A DNA stretch of 27,986 bases from Acidobacteriaceae bacterium (GTDB lineage Bacteria; Acidobacteriota; Terriglobia; Terriglobales; Acidobacteriaceae): NCBI GenBank assembly GCA_003133425.1, contig PKXI01000277.1, positions 6,497-34,482 of the forward strand, written 5' to 3'. Made by a program: the position numbers and the translations under genes. Within the stretch, counting starts at the first letter, position 1, and every line of letters begins with the position of its first letter. Under the pieces are notes generated by a model. The model searched no databases. It was not told where the DNA came from and saw only the letters and a program-made list of their open reading frames with translations. Below are positions 9,422 to 17,353 of the stretch, piece after piece.

Positions 9422-9470
9422 ATTCTCCAATAGAGGGACTTTCGGCATTACAAACCGTTACACCTTCCTT

Positions 9471-9487
9471 AGCAATCGCAATGCCGA
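9471..9487 (-). promoter_or_regulatory. Candidate sigma-54 (-24/-12) promoter for exosortase-epsI
   Basis: On the minus strand the sequence TCGGCATTGCGATTGCT has the invariant GG (9485-9484) and GC (9473-9472) at the required 12-bp register, with GGCA and TTGCT matching the consensus TGGCAC-N5-TTGCA well. The predicted start is near 9460, about 38 nt before ATG 9421. Sequence match only. Confidence 0.55.
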
Positions 9488-9557
9488 AAGTGGAACGGCT
9501 CAATCGAAGGGAATTCCCCAAGAGTTGTCCGGAATCAGGAACGAGTTGTACCGGTCC

Positions 9558-9577
9558 AGTGGAAAACTTTTTCCACT
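9558..9577. repeat. Perfect 20-bp palindrome, candidate activator-binding site
   Basis: AGTGGAAAA-CT-TTTTCCACT is a perfect inverted repeat with 9-bp arms and a 2-bp centre. It lies about 107 bp upstream of the predicted left-arm start and about 177 bp upstream of the right-arm start, both within the usual range for sigma-54 upstream activator sites. Copies of the GTGGAA core recur at 9490, 9603 (reverse) and 9684. A Fis-type helix-turn-helix dimer commonly binds such dyads; which protein binds here is unknown. Confidence 0.55.
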
Positions 9578-9716
9578 TTACTGGGAAATTAATGTCACAA
9601 TACTTTCCACAGGGAGGGAAAAACATTTCCCATATTTAGTCATCCGCTTATCCCGGAAAAGCTCTCAAGGGCGGATATAGCCTGTGGAAAGCCAATTCCA
9701 AGTACTGCCCCCAGGT

Positions 9717-9733
9717 TTGGAACCCGTATTGCT
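9717..9733 (+). promoter_or_regulatory. Candidate sigma-54 (-24/-12) promoter for the right arm
   Basis: TTGGAACCCGTATTGCT has GG at 9719-9720 and GC at 9731-9732 in the required 12-bp register, with TTGG and TTGCT elements; the CAC part of the consensus is degenerate. The predicted start is near 9744, which would exclude GTG 9745 as a translated start and favours ATG 9763 with its AGGA at 9753-9756. Confidence 0.5.
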
Positions 9734-9762
9734 AAAGCAGGGGTGTGAACCTAGGACCCTTC

Positions 9763-10680
9763 ATGGCAACCGGTACAACCATTCCAAATGTCAGGCGACA
9801 GACGAAGCAGTTTGCCCCGATTGAGGCGCAGATTCAGCGGGCGATTGCCCGGATTGCCGATAGTGATTGTCCTGTCCTGATTATGGGCGAGCACGGTGTT
9901 GGAAAGCGTTCAATTGCCGCCCAAATCCATTCCCAGTCGCATCGGTCTCGCAGTGCCTACACGGAAATCCACAGCGCCGAAGCCGATGTCGAAGCTTTGC
10001 AATCGGCTTTCTCGACCAAGGGAACGGTCTACCTATCTGAGGTTGGGGATCTTAGCCTTTCACTTCAGGAACTGATCATCGAAACCTATTTTCACTCCGC
10101 GGAGGCCCTTGGCAGCCGCCTCCTTTGTGGTACGAGCCGCGAACTTATTGGGGACGTCAAAACGTCGCGCATGAGAGAAGATTTCTATTATCTGGTTTCG
10201 GCAGTCACGCTCCGGATTTCACCTCTGCGCTGTAGAAAGTCCGAGATTCTCTCCATAGCCGATGACCTCTTAACGCAGTATTCCAAACAGTTTGACCGTC
10301 CGAAGCCGGTTTTACAGGAGGAAATCATTGGGTTCCTAATGGAGCACACCTGGCCCGAAAACCTATCCGAACTTCAGACCGCGATCAAGACCTTTGTGGC
10401 GATCGGAGACCAGTCTGTTTCCCTCGCTGCGCTCAAGGCGGCTGCCTCATCGGTGAAGTCGAATGGGCAGCGCAGGTCATTCTCGCTGAAGGACGCCGCG
10501 CGAGCAGCATCCACCCAGATCGAGCGTCAGTTGATCTCCGAGGTTCTGGCTGCGAACGGAGGAAATCGTAAGCGCGCCGCGGACGAACTGGGGATTAGTT
10601 ATAAGGCGTTGCTCTACAAGCTCAAGCAAGTGGAAGCGGAAGATCAACCTGCTTCCAACAAGAACGGAGTGGCGGTATGA
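9763..10680 (+). CDS. Degenerate sigma-54-activator-like regulator with Fis-type HTH
   Basis: A 305-residue protein made of an AAA+ domain followed by a C-terminal Fis-type helix-turn-helix (about residues 255-289, GGNRKRAADELGISYKALLY). There is no receiver or other sensory domain. Walker A is present (GEHGVGKRS, residues 42-50). The sequence between Walker A and Walker B is shortened and lacks the GAFTGA loop that contacts sigma-54. Walker B reads VYLSEVGD, with Ser where the Asp is expected. The sensor I and arginine-finger region is altered (CGTSREL; MREDFYYLVSAV instead of the usual YYRLNV). It is therefore unlikely to activate sigma-54 alone and may bind DNA as an adaptor or repressor. 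Start: ATG 9763 with AGGA 6 nt upstream; GTG 9745 is the alternative. It overlaps the next gene by 4 bp. Confidence 0.85.
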   Translation: MATGTTIPNVRRQTKQFAPIEAQIQRAIARIADSDCPVLIMGEHGVGKRSIAAQIHSQSHRSRSAYTEIHSAEADVEALQSAFSTKGTVYLSEVGDLSLSLQELIIETYFHSAEALGSRLLCGTSRELIGDVKTSRMREDFYYLVSAVTLRISPLRCRKSEILSIADDLLTQYSKQFDRPKPVLQEEIIGFLMEHTWPENLSELQTAIKTFVAIGDQSVSLAALKAAASSVKSNGQRRSFSLKDAARAASTQIERQLISEVLAANGGNRKRAADELGISYKALLYKLKQVEAEDQPASNKNGVAV

Positions 10681-11312
10681 ATTCAGGAAGACTTCTTATT
10701 CTGGCATTTTTTGTATCGAGCATCTATGGCCAGAGCCAGCAGGAACAGTCTGGTGGAAAGAGTGACCAGACGGCGTCGGCTGCAGCCGATCAAACCGCAA
10801 CTGCTCGAGCTGCAACTGAGGGAACCGGGGCCGACAGCTATGTAATTGGCGCATCCGACGTGCTTACCATCACTGTCTGGAAGGAGCCGACGCTCTCGGG
10901 CACGATCCTCGTCAGGCCTGACGGGATGATCTCACTGGCGCTCATTGGAGATGTACAGGCCGCCGGAATCACGCCAGTACAGCTGGCCAATCAGATTTCG
11001 ACAAAGCTCAAGAAGTACATTCAGGAACCGAACGTATCGGTTGTGATCACCCAGATTCACAGCAAGGTTGTTTACCTTCTGGGCGAGGTTGTGAAGCGGG
11101 GACCGGTTGAGATGACCCACGGCATGACGTTGCTGGAAGCGATTTCCAGCGCTGGGGGTCTTACGGACTTTGCCAATTCAAAGAAGATTTACATTCTGCG
11201 CAACGAGCCAGGGTCGCAGCAACGAATTCCGGTGCATTACAAGGAAGCATTGAAGGGCGACAGGTTGCTTAACCTGGTTCTGAAACCCGGCGACACAATC
11301 GTGGTTCCGTAA
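10677..11312 (+). CDS. Outer-membrane polysaccharide export protein (OPX/Wza family)
   Basis: A 211-residue exported protein with an N-terminal signal peptide (MNSGRLLILAFFVSSIYG) and then a low-complexity Q/S/A-rich linker (20-50). The Poly_export domain spans about 53-125 (YVIGASDVLTITVWKEPTLS, VRPDGMISLALIGDVQAAG). An SLBB-type domain spans about 130-180 (VYLLGEVVKRGPVEMTHGMT, LLEAISSAGGLTDFANSK). Members form or gate the channel for EPS export. Unlike classical Wza it shows no lipobox Cys after the signal peptide and is short, as in exosortase-associated EpsE-type exporters. Its ATG overlaps the regulator stop by 4 bp, so the regulator and structural genes are co-translated. Confidence 0.9.
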   Translation: MNSGRLLILAFFVSSIYGQSQQEQSGGKSDQTASAAADQTATARAATEGTGADSYVIGASDVLTITVWKEPTLSGTILVRPDGMISLALIGDVQAAGITPVQLANQISTKLKKYIQEPNVSVVITQIHSKVVYLLGEVVKRGPVEMTHGMTLLEAISSAGGLTDFANSKKIYILRNEPGSQQRIPVHYKEALKGDRLLNLVLKPGDTIVVP

Positions 11313-11322
11313 GGTGGCAAAA

Positions 11323-12564
11323 ATGAAAACGACACTGATAATTCTGGTTTTTCTTTTTATCGTTTGTGCCTCGGTTCCGGCGCAGGTTGCGCCCGCTGCG
11401 ACCGGCCCGCGCAATCTGCCGGCCGCCCGCAATCTGTACTATGCTTTGCGCTACTCAGAGAGCGATCAGATGAGCAGCAGCATTCCAAATATGCATACGG
11501 TGACCGCATCCGGGTCGCTGAATTATTCGAATAGCGACGTACGTAGGCCGTTCGTCCTGGATTATGGCGGCGGCTATACCTGGACCATATCCGGACCTGG
11601 CTACGAAACCGGCCTTTATCAGCACATGTATGTATCGCAAGGGATTGACTGGCGCAAGTGGAAGCTGCGGCTCAGTGACGACATAAGCTATCTTCCTCAG
11701 GCACCGACTACGGGTTTTTCCGGACTCCCAGGCACCGGGGAACCGATAGGCCTGCCCAACCCGAACCCCACCCCGTCAACCAGTCAGTCGATCCTGACGG
11801 TGAATACCCACGTTATCGATAACGGTGCAGGTGGGGAAATGGAACATAGCCTCAACTTTGCAACGACCTTGACTGGTGGCGGCGGTTCGGAACTGGTGCG
11901 CTACCCGAACGGCGACGGCCTTAATATGAACGCGTGGGTGGGGTTCGCAAAGCTTAATTGGCGCCTTAACGGACGAAACTCGATTCTGGCAGATTACATG
12001 TTTTCCGAGTTCGGCTACCCGGATTACTACAGCATCAACTTTCTGACCAACACTGCGCTTGTGGGGATCCAACACCAGTGGAGCAGGAACCTCACTACGA
12101 TAGCCAGCGCAGGGCCGCAGTGGATTTCCAGTTCGGACCCGGGGGCCGTGCCCCCCTCGACAAATGTGGCAGTGAACGCGTCGGTCAATTATCAGTTGCG
12201 GTTCACGTCGGCCTCCATTGGCTACAGCAGGGGAGCCAATGGCGGAGGGGGGTACCTTCTTGGAGGCGAGGTCGATACAGTCACGGGGAATTTCTCGCAC
12301 CAATTCGGATTGAATACGACCGTCGGCTTGACTGGCGGGTATATGCGCACTGCCGGGTTGACCAACAATGGCGTAACCAACAACACGTTTGGCGGAGCAC
12401 AGTTTACCAGGCAACTAGGCCGGAAATTCATTGTGTTCGCGAGTTACACAGGGACCGACCAAACGTCGACTTCCAATCTTCCTACCAACGCCCTCGGCCA
12501 ACTGCTGCAAGTGGTAAGTTTCGGCGTCGGATATTCACCTCGGCAAATAAACCGAAGGCAGTAA
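11323..12564 (+). CDS. Predicted outer-membrane beta-barrel protein of the EPS locus
   Basis: A 413-residue exported protein: signal peptide MKTTLIILVFLFIVCASVPAQ, then a long region of alternating polar and aromatic strands (for example TVTASGSLNYSNSDVRRPFV, LNWRLNGRNSILADYMF, FGGAQFTRQLGRKFIVFAS). Strand pairs with terminal aromatics and Gly/Asn-rich turns indicate an outer-membrane beta-barrel of perhaps 16 or more strands. It takes the place of the barrel proteins found between the export and chain-length genes in PEP-CTERM EPS loci, but I cannot assign it firmly to a named family. Inferred role: outer-membrane conduit for the polymer or partner of the OPX protein. ATG 11323 is chosen over GTG 11314 because AAGGTGG (11311-11317) is well spaced for it. 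Confidence 0.75.
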   Translation: MKTTLIILVFLFIVCASVPAQVAPAATGPRNLPAARNLYYALRYSESDQMSSSIPNMHTVTASGSLNYSNSDVRRPFVLDYGGGYTWTISGPGYETGLYQHMYVSQGIDWRKWKLRLSDDISYLPQAPTTGFSGLPGTGEPIGLPNPNPTPSTSQSILTVNTHVIDNGAGGEMEHSLNFATTLTGGGGSELVRYPNGDGLNMNAWVGFAKLNWRLNGRNSILADYMFSEFGYPDYYSINFLTNTALVGIQHQWSRNLTTIASAGPQWISSSDPGAVPPSTNVAVNASVNYQLRFTSASIGYSRGANGGGGYLLGGEVDTVTGNFSHQFGLNTTVGLTGGYMRTAGLTNNGVTNNTFGGAQFTRQLGRKFIVFASYTGTDQTSTSNLPTNALGQLLQVVSFGVGYSPRQINRRQ

Positions 12565-12580
12565 ATCTTCAAGGAGCCAT

Positions 12581-14101
12581 ATGCTTGGTCATCGTGAACT
12601 AACCATGGAAGACTACGCCGATATTCTGAGGCGGCGGTTCTGGCTGATTCTGACGTCGACAATCCTACTTCTAGGAGTTGGCATCGGTGTCAGTCATATC
12701 ATTCCTCCGCAATACCAGTCGCAGACGCTGATACTCATCGAACAGCAGAAAGTTCCAGAAGACTACGTCAAGCCGGTCGTGGAGCAAGATCTGGGTGCTC
12801 TCCTGGCGTCGATGAAAGAGCAGATTCTGAGCCGCTCGCGGATTGAACCAATTATCAAGCGATACAATCTGTTTGCCCAAGGGCAGGCCTCGATGGATGA
12901 CCGCGTCGCATTGATGCAAAACGCTATCGGGATTAAACCGATTCCCTCTGGGCAGTCGGGTGGAATGCCGGGTTTCTTTATCATGTTCAAAGCGCAGGAT
13001 GCGCATACGGCCCAACAGGTGTGCAGCGAGATTGCCTCACTGTTTGTGAGCGAGAATTTGAATGCGCGTCAGCAATCGGCCGAGGGCACGACAGCGTTCC
13101 TGAAGCAGCAGCTCGACGACTCAAAGAAGAACCTGGACGCACAGGATGCCAAGCTCGCGACATTCCAGCAGAAGTATTTCGGCAGGCTCCCGGAACAGGA
13201 GCAGTCGAACACGAACACGCTTCAGGCGCTGACCACGCAGCTTGATGCTGTGACGCAGTCGCTGAACCGCAACCAGCAGGACGTGACCTTCCTCCAGGCG
13301 ATGGTGGCCCAGCAAACCCACGATCTGCAGTACGCGGAGCCCGCGGCAGCCAGCGCAGTTGTGGATGAGCGCAAAACAGAACTGAATAGGCTAATCGCGC
13401 AGCGGCAGGCGCTGAACGCGCTCTATACTCCTGACCATCCCGATGTGGTTGAGATTTCGCACAAGATTGCCGAACTGCAGGCGCAGATCGCGCGCGCTTC
13501 GGCGGAACCGGCGCCGGCTGTGGCAGCGCCAACCTTCAATCGTCCTGACCCGCCGCAGCTGCAGCAACTGAAGGCTCAGCTTCGCGCGGCGCAACAGGCC
13601 ATGGCTGACGCCAAGCAGGAGCAGGCGGGGATTGAACAGCAGGTCCGCAACTACGAGTCGAGGATTGCGTCGAGTCCGCAGGTCGAGGAGGAGTACAAGC
13701 AGATCACTCGCGACCATGAATCGGCTTTGGATTTCTACAACTCGCTGCTGAAGAAGATGAAGGAATCGTCGATGGCGACGGCCCTTGAGCAGCGTCAGCA
13801 GGGCGATCAGTTCCGCGTCATGGACGCTCCAAACCTTCCCGACGCGCCGGTCTTCCCAAACCGGCTTATGTTCGCGGGCGGAGGACTTGCAGGCGGGTTG
13901 TTTCTGGGCTTGCTTCTTGCGGGGCTGCTCGAGTATCGGGACACCTCACTTCGCAGTGAGAGGGATATCTGGGCCTTCACCAAGCTTTCGACCCTGGCAG
14001 TCATCTCTCACATCGACGGTCTTCCCCAGACTGAGATACCTCCCAGCCGGTGGAAGCTTTTTTCACGAACGACTAAGCCCATAGAAAGTGCGCTGGGATA
14101 A
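12581..14101 (+). CDS. Polysaccharide chain-length determinant (Wzz/PCP family, exosortase type)
   Basis: A 506-residue inner-membrane protein with the Wzz/polysaccharide co-polymerase layout. A first membrane helix spans about residues 20-42 (WLILTSTILLLGVGIGVSHI). A large periplasmic part follows, rich in Gln/Ala heptads predicted to form long coiled coils (about 175-400). A second helix lies at about 428-450 (FAGGGLAGGLFLGLLLAGLL), preceded by a Pro-rich DAPNLPDAPVFPNRL. It has no C-terminal kinase; the kinase is a separate gene two positions downstream, as usual in exosortase EPS loci. It should set polymer length together with the Wzy-like enzyme. The start is well supported by AAGGAG at 12571-12576. 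Confidence 0.9.
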   Translation: MLGHRELTMEDYADILRRRFWLILTSTILLLGVGIGVSHIIPPQYQSQTLILIEQQKVPEDYVKPVVEQDLGALLASMKEQILSRSRIEPIIKRYNLFAQGQASMDDRVALMQNAIGIKPIPSGQSGGMPGFFIMFKAQDAHTAQQVCSEIASLFVSENLNARQQSAEGTTAFLKQQLDDSKKNLDAQDAKLATFQQKYFGRLPEQEQSNTNTLQALTTQLDAVTQSLNRNQQDVTFLQAMVAQQTHDLQYAEPAAASAVVDERKTELNRLIAQRQALNALYTPDHPDVVEISHKIAELQAQIARASAEPAPAVAAPTFNRPDPPQLQQLKAQLRAAQQAMADAKQEQAGIEQQVRNYESRIASSPQVEEEYKQITRDHESALDFYNSLLKKMKESSMATALEQRQQGDQFRVMDAPNLPDAPVFPNRLMFAGGGLAGGLFLGLLLAGLLEYRDTSLRSERDIWAFTKLSTLAVISHIDGLPQTEIPPSRWKLFSRTTKPIESALG

Positions 14102-14103
14102 CC

Positions 14104-15057
14104 ATGTACAGATACTTCTACGGCATTAACGACTTTCCCTTCGGAGCCTGCCCGGATCCGCGGTTTCTGTACAAGATGCCGCATGTGCAGGAAGCACTTG
14201 CCTGCCTGCAATACGGCATCGCCTCACGAAAGGGGTTTGTCGTCATGACAGGTGAAGTGGGCACAGGCAAGACGACGCTGCTCAAGACTGTCCTCAGCTC
14301 CTTTACCGAGCGCCGCATTTCGACGGCTTTCGTCTTCAACCCGCGTCTCGACGTGCTCGATTTTTTTGATTTTGTGCTCGCGGACTTTGGTATTCCCGCC
14401 GGTCCCCGGACGAGGCCAGGAATGCCTCAGACGAAGTCGGGCATGCTGATGCAGCTCAATCGCTGGCTTATCGACCGTTTCCGCAATGGGGAGTTGTGTG
14501 CCATCGTGGTGGATGAGGCGCAGAATCTTTCCTGGGAACTTCTTGAAGAGATTCGTTTGCTGACCAATCTCGAGACCTCATCGGAGAAGCTGGTGCAGAT
14601 CATACTTTCAGGGCAGCCTGAACTCGAGGAAAAGCTCCGTGACCCCTCTGTTCGCCAGCTTCGCCAACGCATTTCATTGTGGTGCAGAACGCGGCCGCTG
14701 ACCAGCGAAGAGACGAAAGCATACATTGCAAAGAGACTTCGCATCGCCGGGGCCAGCCAACCAGTGCTTACGCCAGAAGCGGTGCTCCTTGTCCATCAAT
14801 ACTCGAAGGGGATTCCCCGCCTGATAAATCTAATCTGCGAACATGCCATGATCAGCGCGTACGTGGAGCAGATCAAGCCGATCCCGCCGCGTATCGTTGA
14901 GTCGGTCTGCCTGGAGCTCGATCTGGACCAGCAGCCATTTGTGATTTCACCAACGGCCTTGTCTGGGTTTCCGGAAAGTTCGTTTCCAACCGCCATGTCA
15001 AACAACCTGAGCCCAGCCGGGGATTCCGCTGATTCTCTAAAGGACATTGAGCTATGA
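14104..15057 (+). CDS. ExeA-like AAA ATPase of the exosortase EPS locus
   Basis: A 317-residue cytoplasmic ATPase. It opens MYRYFYGINDFPFGACPDPR, matching the start of ExeA/GspA-type ATPases. Walker A is GEVGTGKTT (50-58), Walker B is CAIVVDEAQN (132-141) and a sensor segment is ILSGQPELEEKL (167-178). A winged-helix-like C-terminal part follows (GIPRLINLICEHAMISAY). Homologues form a family tied to PEP-CTERM/exosortase clusters, between the chain-length and tyrosine-kinase genes. Their role is unproven; energising or regulating assembly of the export complex is a reasonable guess. It begins 2 bp after the preceding stop and overlaps the kinase gene by 4 bp. The tail after about 280 is low in predicted structure. 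Confidence 0.9.
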   Translation: MYRYFYGINDFPFGACPDPRFLYKMPHVQEALACLQYGIASRKGFVVMTGEVGTGKTTLLKTVLSSFTERRISTAFVFNPRLDVLDFFDFVLADFGIPAGPRTRPGMPQTKSGMLMQLNRWLIDRFRNGELCAIVVDEAQNLSWELLEEIRLLTNLETSSEKLVQIILSGQPELEEKLRDPSVRQLRQRISLWCRTRPLTSEETKAYIAKRLRIAGASQPVLTPEAVLLVHQYSKGIPRLINLICEHAMISAYVEQIKPIPPRIVESVCLELDLDQQPFVISPTALSGFPESSFPTAMSNNLSPAGDSADSLKDIEL

Positions 15058-15977
15058 GCCGCATACATGAAGCACTTCAAAGAGCATATCTCGAACGGGG
15101 GAAGTTGTCGGTTTCAGAGGACGTCCATGTCGCCGAGCCGCGGATGGCCCCCGTCGTTGAAGAGCAGCCGGAGGCCAAGGCTGAGGTTGTGCTTGAGAAC
15201 ATTACAGAATACTCGTGGAAGCCATCATTACCCTCCTTTCCAACGCTCGCAGACCGCGGTGCAGCTGTGGAGCAGTTTCGCAGTCTCCGTTCGCACATCT
15301 ACCAGGCTCGCTATGAAGCTCCACTGAAGACAATCCTAATTTCGAGTGGTATGCCTTCGGAAGGCAAGAGCTTTGTTGCCGCGAATCTGGCCATGAGCCT
15401 GGCGCGCAACAGTATCCATAACATCCTGCTCATCGACGGCGATCTGCGCCGCCCCACGCTCCACGATCTGCTGGGCGCCCCCAATTCGCCGGGATTATCG
15501 GATTATTTGGAGGGGACGGCAGAATTGGCTGAAATCATGCAGCGTGACAGCAGTTCCGAAACTGCAAAAAACGAAAGTGTGGGCCGCATCTCGAACCTCA
15601 CCTTTATCCCTTCCGGCAAGTGCAGTGATCACTCTGCAGAATTGGTGGCCAATCGCCGTATCGAAGAACTCGTCGCGACTATAGCGCCGAATTTTGATTG
15701 GATAGTGATCGACGCCCCGCCGGTCCTTGCGGTTACGGACGCTGTGGACCTTGCTCGCGCCGCCGATGCTGTTCTGCTTATTGCCCGTGTAGCGACCACG
15801 CCTTTCGAAGTCGCTCAGCGTACCAAGGCTGCTTTCGGCGCCTCGCGCGTACTTGGCTTTGTGCTCAACGACGTCAAGGACGCTCCGCGCAAAGGATCTT
15901 ACAACTACAACTATTACTATTCCGGTGAACCGGAAGCAGGAGACCATGGCAAGCCGCGAAAGGAAAGCGGGAAATAG
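15054..15977 (+). CDS. BY-family tyrosine autokinase (CpsD/CapB-like)
   Basis: A 307-residue cytoplasmic kinase that should autophosphorylate on C-terminal tyrosines and cycle with the chain-length protein. Walker A is SSGMPSEGKS (97-106), Walker A' is ILLIDGDLRRP (124-134) and Walker B is WIVIDAPPVL (216-225). A C-terminal Tyr cluster follows (YNYNYYY, 283-289). The N-terminus MSRIHEALQRAYLERGKL is typical of the stand-alone kinases of exosortase EPS loci (EpsG type). No Wzz domain is fused, in keeping with the separate chain-length gene. The ATG overlaps the ATPase stop by 4 bp. Confidence 0.92.
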   Translation: MSRIHEALQRAYLERGKLSVSEDVHVAEPRMAPVVEEQPEAKAEVVLENITEYSWKPSLPSFPTLADRGAAVEQFRSLRSHIYQARYEAPLKTILISSGMPSEGKSFVAANLAMSLARNSIHNILLIDGDLRRPTLHDLLGAPNSPGLSDYLEGTAELAEIMQRDSSSETAKNESVGRISNLTFIPSGKCSDHSAELVANRRIEELVATIAPNFDWIVIDAPPVLAVTDAVDLARAADAVLLIARVATTPFEVAQRTKAAFGASRVLGFVLNDVKDAPRKGSYNYNYYYSGEPEAGDHGKPRKESGK

Positions 15978-15979
15978 GG

Positions 15980-17353
15980 ATGATTCGGCTTTTCAATGTC
16001 TACTATCCGACCCGTACCCTGGTGCTGCTTCTTTGCGAAGCGCTCTTGGTGGGTGGCTCATTTCTTGCGGCCACCGCGTACCTGATTGGGCCTGATACTT
16101 ACATTGCTCTGATCTATGAGAACGGCAGCATGAAGATTGCAGCCATCACTGTTCTCGCCTTGCTTCTTTCATACTACTTTGACCTGTATGAGCCGCAACG
16201 CATCTCAGCACGCTGGGAAATCTATTTTCGACTCATGTTGGTTCTTAGCGTTCTATGTTTTCTCCTCGGAGTGGTTGTCTATTTCTTCCCTGATGTTTAT
16301 ATCGGTCCTCATGTACTTACCTTCGGCATCTCCATTCTTGCTGTTGTCCTTGTTCTCTGGCGACGGTCCTATGAATGGATTATCGGTCTCTCGGCGTTCC
16401 GCGAACGCGTCTATGTGCTGGGAAGCGGCGAGCGGGCACGAATTGTTGTCGAGATGCTGCGTACCAGGCACGATGTCGGAATGGAGGTTGTCGAAGGAGA
16501 GGGTAAAGGCGATTTCAATAGAGGCCACGAATACTTTGCGGCAGATCTCCGCTCATTCTGCCAAGAGAAGCCCCCAATTGACCGTGTCATCGTTGCCATG
16601 GAGGACCGTCGCGGATCGATGCCGGTTCGTGAGCTCCTTGACCTTCGCCTCCGCGGTGTCGTGATTGAAGATGCCAGTTTCCTTATGGAGCGACTCTTGG
16701 GGAAGTTACCTCTGGACGGGCTCAATCCCAGCGCTCTTATCTTCACTCACGGTTTTAATGTGAAGGCATCCCAGCAGATCGCCCGGCGTCTTGTTTCCAT
16801 CGTTGTCTCTTTCACGGGGTTGTTGCTGTGCCTGCCGATAATACCCTTCATCATCCTGGCCGTGCGCCTCTCTTCACCTGGCCCGATTTTATTTCGCCAG
16901 ACCCGGGTGGGGCTCCGCGGGCGTCCCTTTTCCGTAATCAAGTTCCGGACGATGCGACAGGATGCGGAAAAGAATGGTGCTGTTTGGGCTACTAAGAATG
17001 ACGCTCGCGTCACTTCTCTAGGCAGATTCATGCGCAAGACGCGCCTCGATGAGATTCCTCAACTCTGGAACGTTCTGCGGGGAGAAATGGGATTTGTCGG
17101 TCCGCGCCCGGAGCGCCCCGAGTTTGTGCAGTGGCTCAACACCGAGATTCCTTTCTATGAGCTTCGGCACATAATCCGGCCCGGAATCACAGGCTGGGCA
17201 CAGGTGCGTTTCAGGTACGGTGCAAGCCTGGAAGAAACAAAGCAAAAGCTCGAATACGATCTCTATTACGTCAAGCACTTGTCGATAGGTCTCGACATGC
17301 TCATCATGTTTGAGACGATCAAGACGATCATTCTTCGTAGGGGCGCGCAGTGA
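15980..17353 (+). CDS. Initiating undecaprenyl-phosphate sugar phosphotransferase (EpsB/WbaP type)
   Basis: A 457-residue polyisoprenyl-phosphate hexose-1-phosphate transferase that loads the first sugar of the EPS unit onto undecaprenyl phosphate. Four or five N-terminal membrane segments (within about 10-125) lead to a Rossmann-like domain (VYVLGSGERARIVVEMLRT). A further membrane segment at about 270-295 precedes the catalytic domain. Catalytic motifs are FRQTRVGLRGRPFSVIKFRT, RKTRLDEIPQLWNVLRGEMG, FVGPRPERPEFV and RPGITGWAQVRFRYGAS. This long form matches the exosortase-associated EpsB family. It sits 2 bp after the kinase stop and overlaps the next gene by GTGA. The sugar (glucose or galactose) cannot be told. 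Confidence 0.93.
   Translation: MIRLFNVYYPTRTLVLLLCEALLVGGSFLAATAYLIGPDTYIALIYENGSMKIAAITVLALLLSYYFDLYEPQRISARWEIYFRLMLVLSVLCFLLGVVVYFFPDVYIGPHVLTFGISILAVVLVLWRRSYEWIIGLSAFRERVYVLGSGERARIVVEMLRTRHDVGMEVVEGEGKGDFNRGHEYFAADLRSFCQEKPPIDRVIVAMEDRRGSMPVRELLDLRLRGVVIEDASFLMERLLGKLPLDGLNPSALIFTHGFNVKASQQIARRLVSIVVSFTGLLLCLPIIPFIILAVRLSSPGPILFRQTRVGLRGRPFSVIKFRTMRQDAEKNGAVWATKNDARVTSLGRFMRKTRLDEIPQLWNVLRGEMGFVGPRPERPEFVQWLNTEIPFYELRHIIRPGITGWAQVRFRYGASLEETKQKLEYDLYYVKHLSIGLDMLIMFETIKTIILRRGAQ

Larger units (their letters stand above)
9422..9762. promoter_or_regulatory. Divergent control region between the two EPS arms
   Basis: The region between the exosortase start and the regulator start is AT-richer than its surroundings. 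It holds two opposed -24/-12-type promoter candidates, a perfect 20-bp palindrome, GGGAATTCCC at 9509-9518, and several GTGGAA-type half-sites: 9490-9496, 9559-9566, reverse copies at 9570-9577 and 9603-9610, and 9684-9691. An overlapping open frame on the plus strand (8583-9680) is mainly the antisense of the exosortase gene and is not taken as a gene. The arrangement fits one upstream activator complex serving both arms. Confidence 0.65.

Noticed and set aside
8583..9680. A 365-codon plus-strand open frame opposite the exosortase gene
   Set aside because: It is the antisense of a well-supported exosortase with all catalytic residues; its translation is rich in Ser/Arg/Thr and shows no domain.
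11776..12414. A 212-codon minus-strand frame opposite the beta-barrel gene
   Set aside because: Antisense shadow without ribosome-binding site; the plus-strand gene has a signal peptide and barrel pattern.
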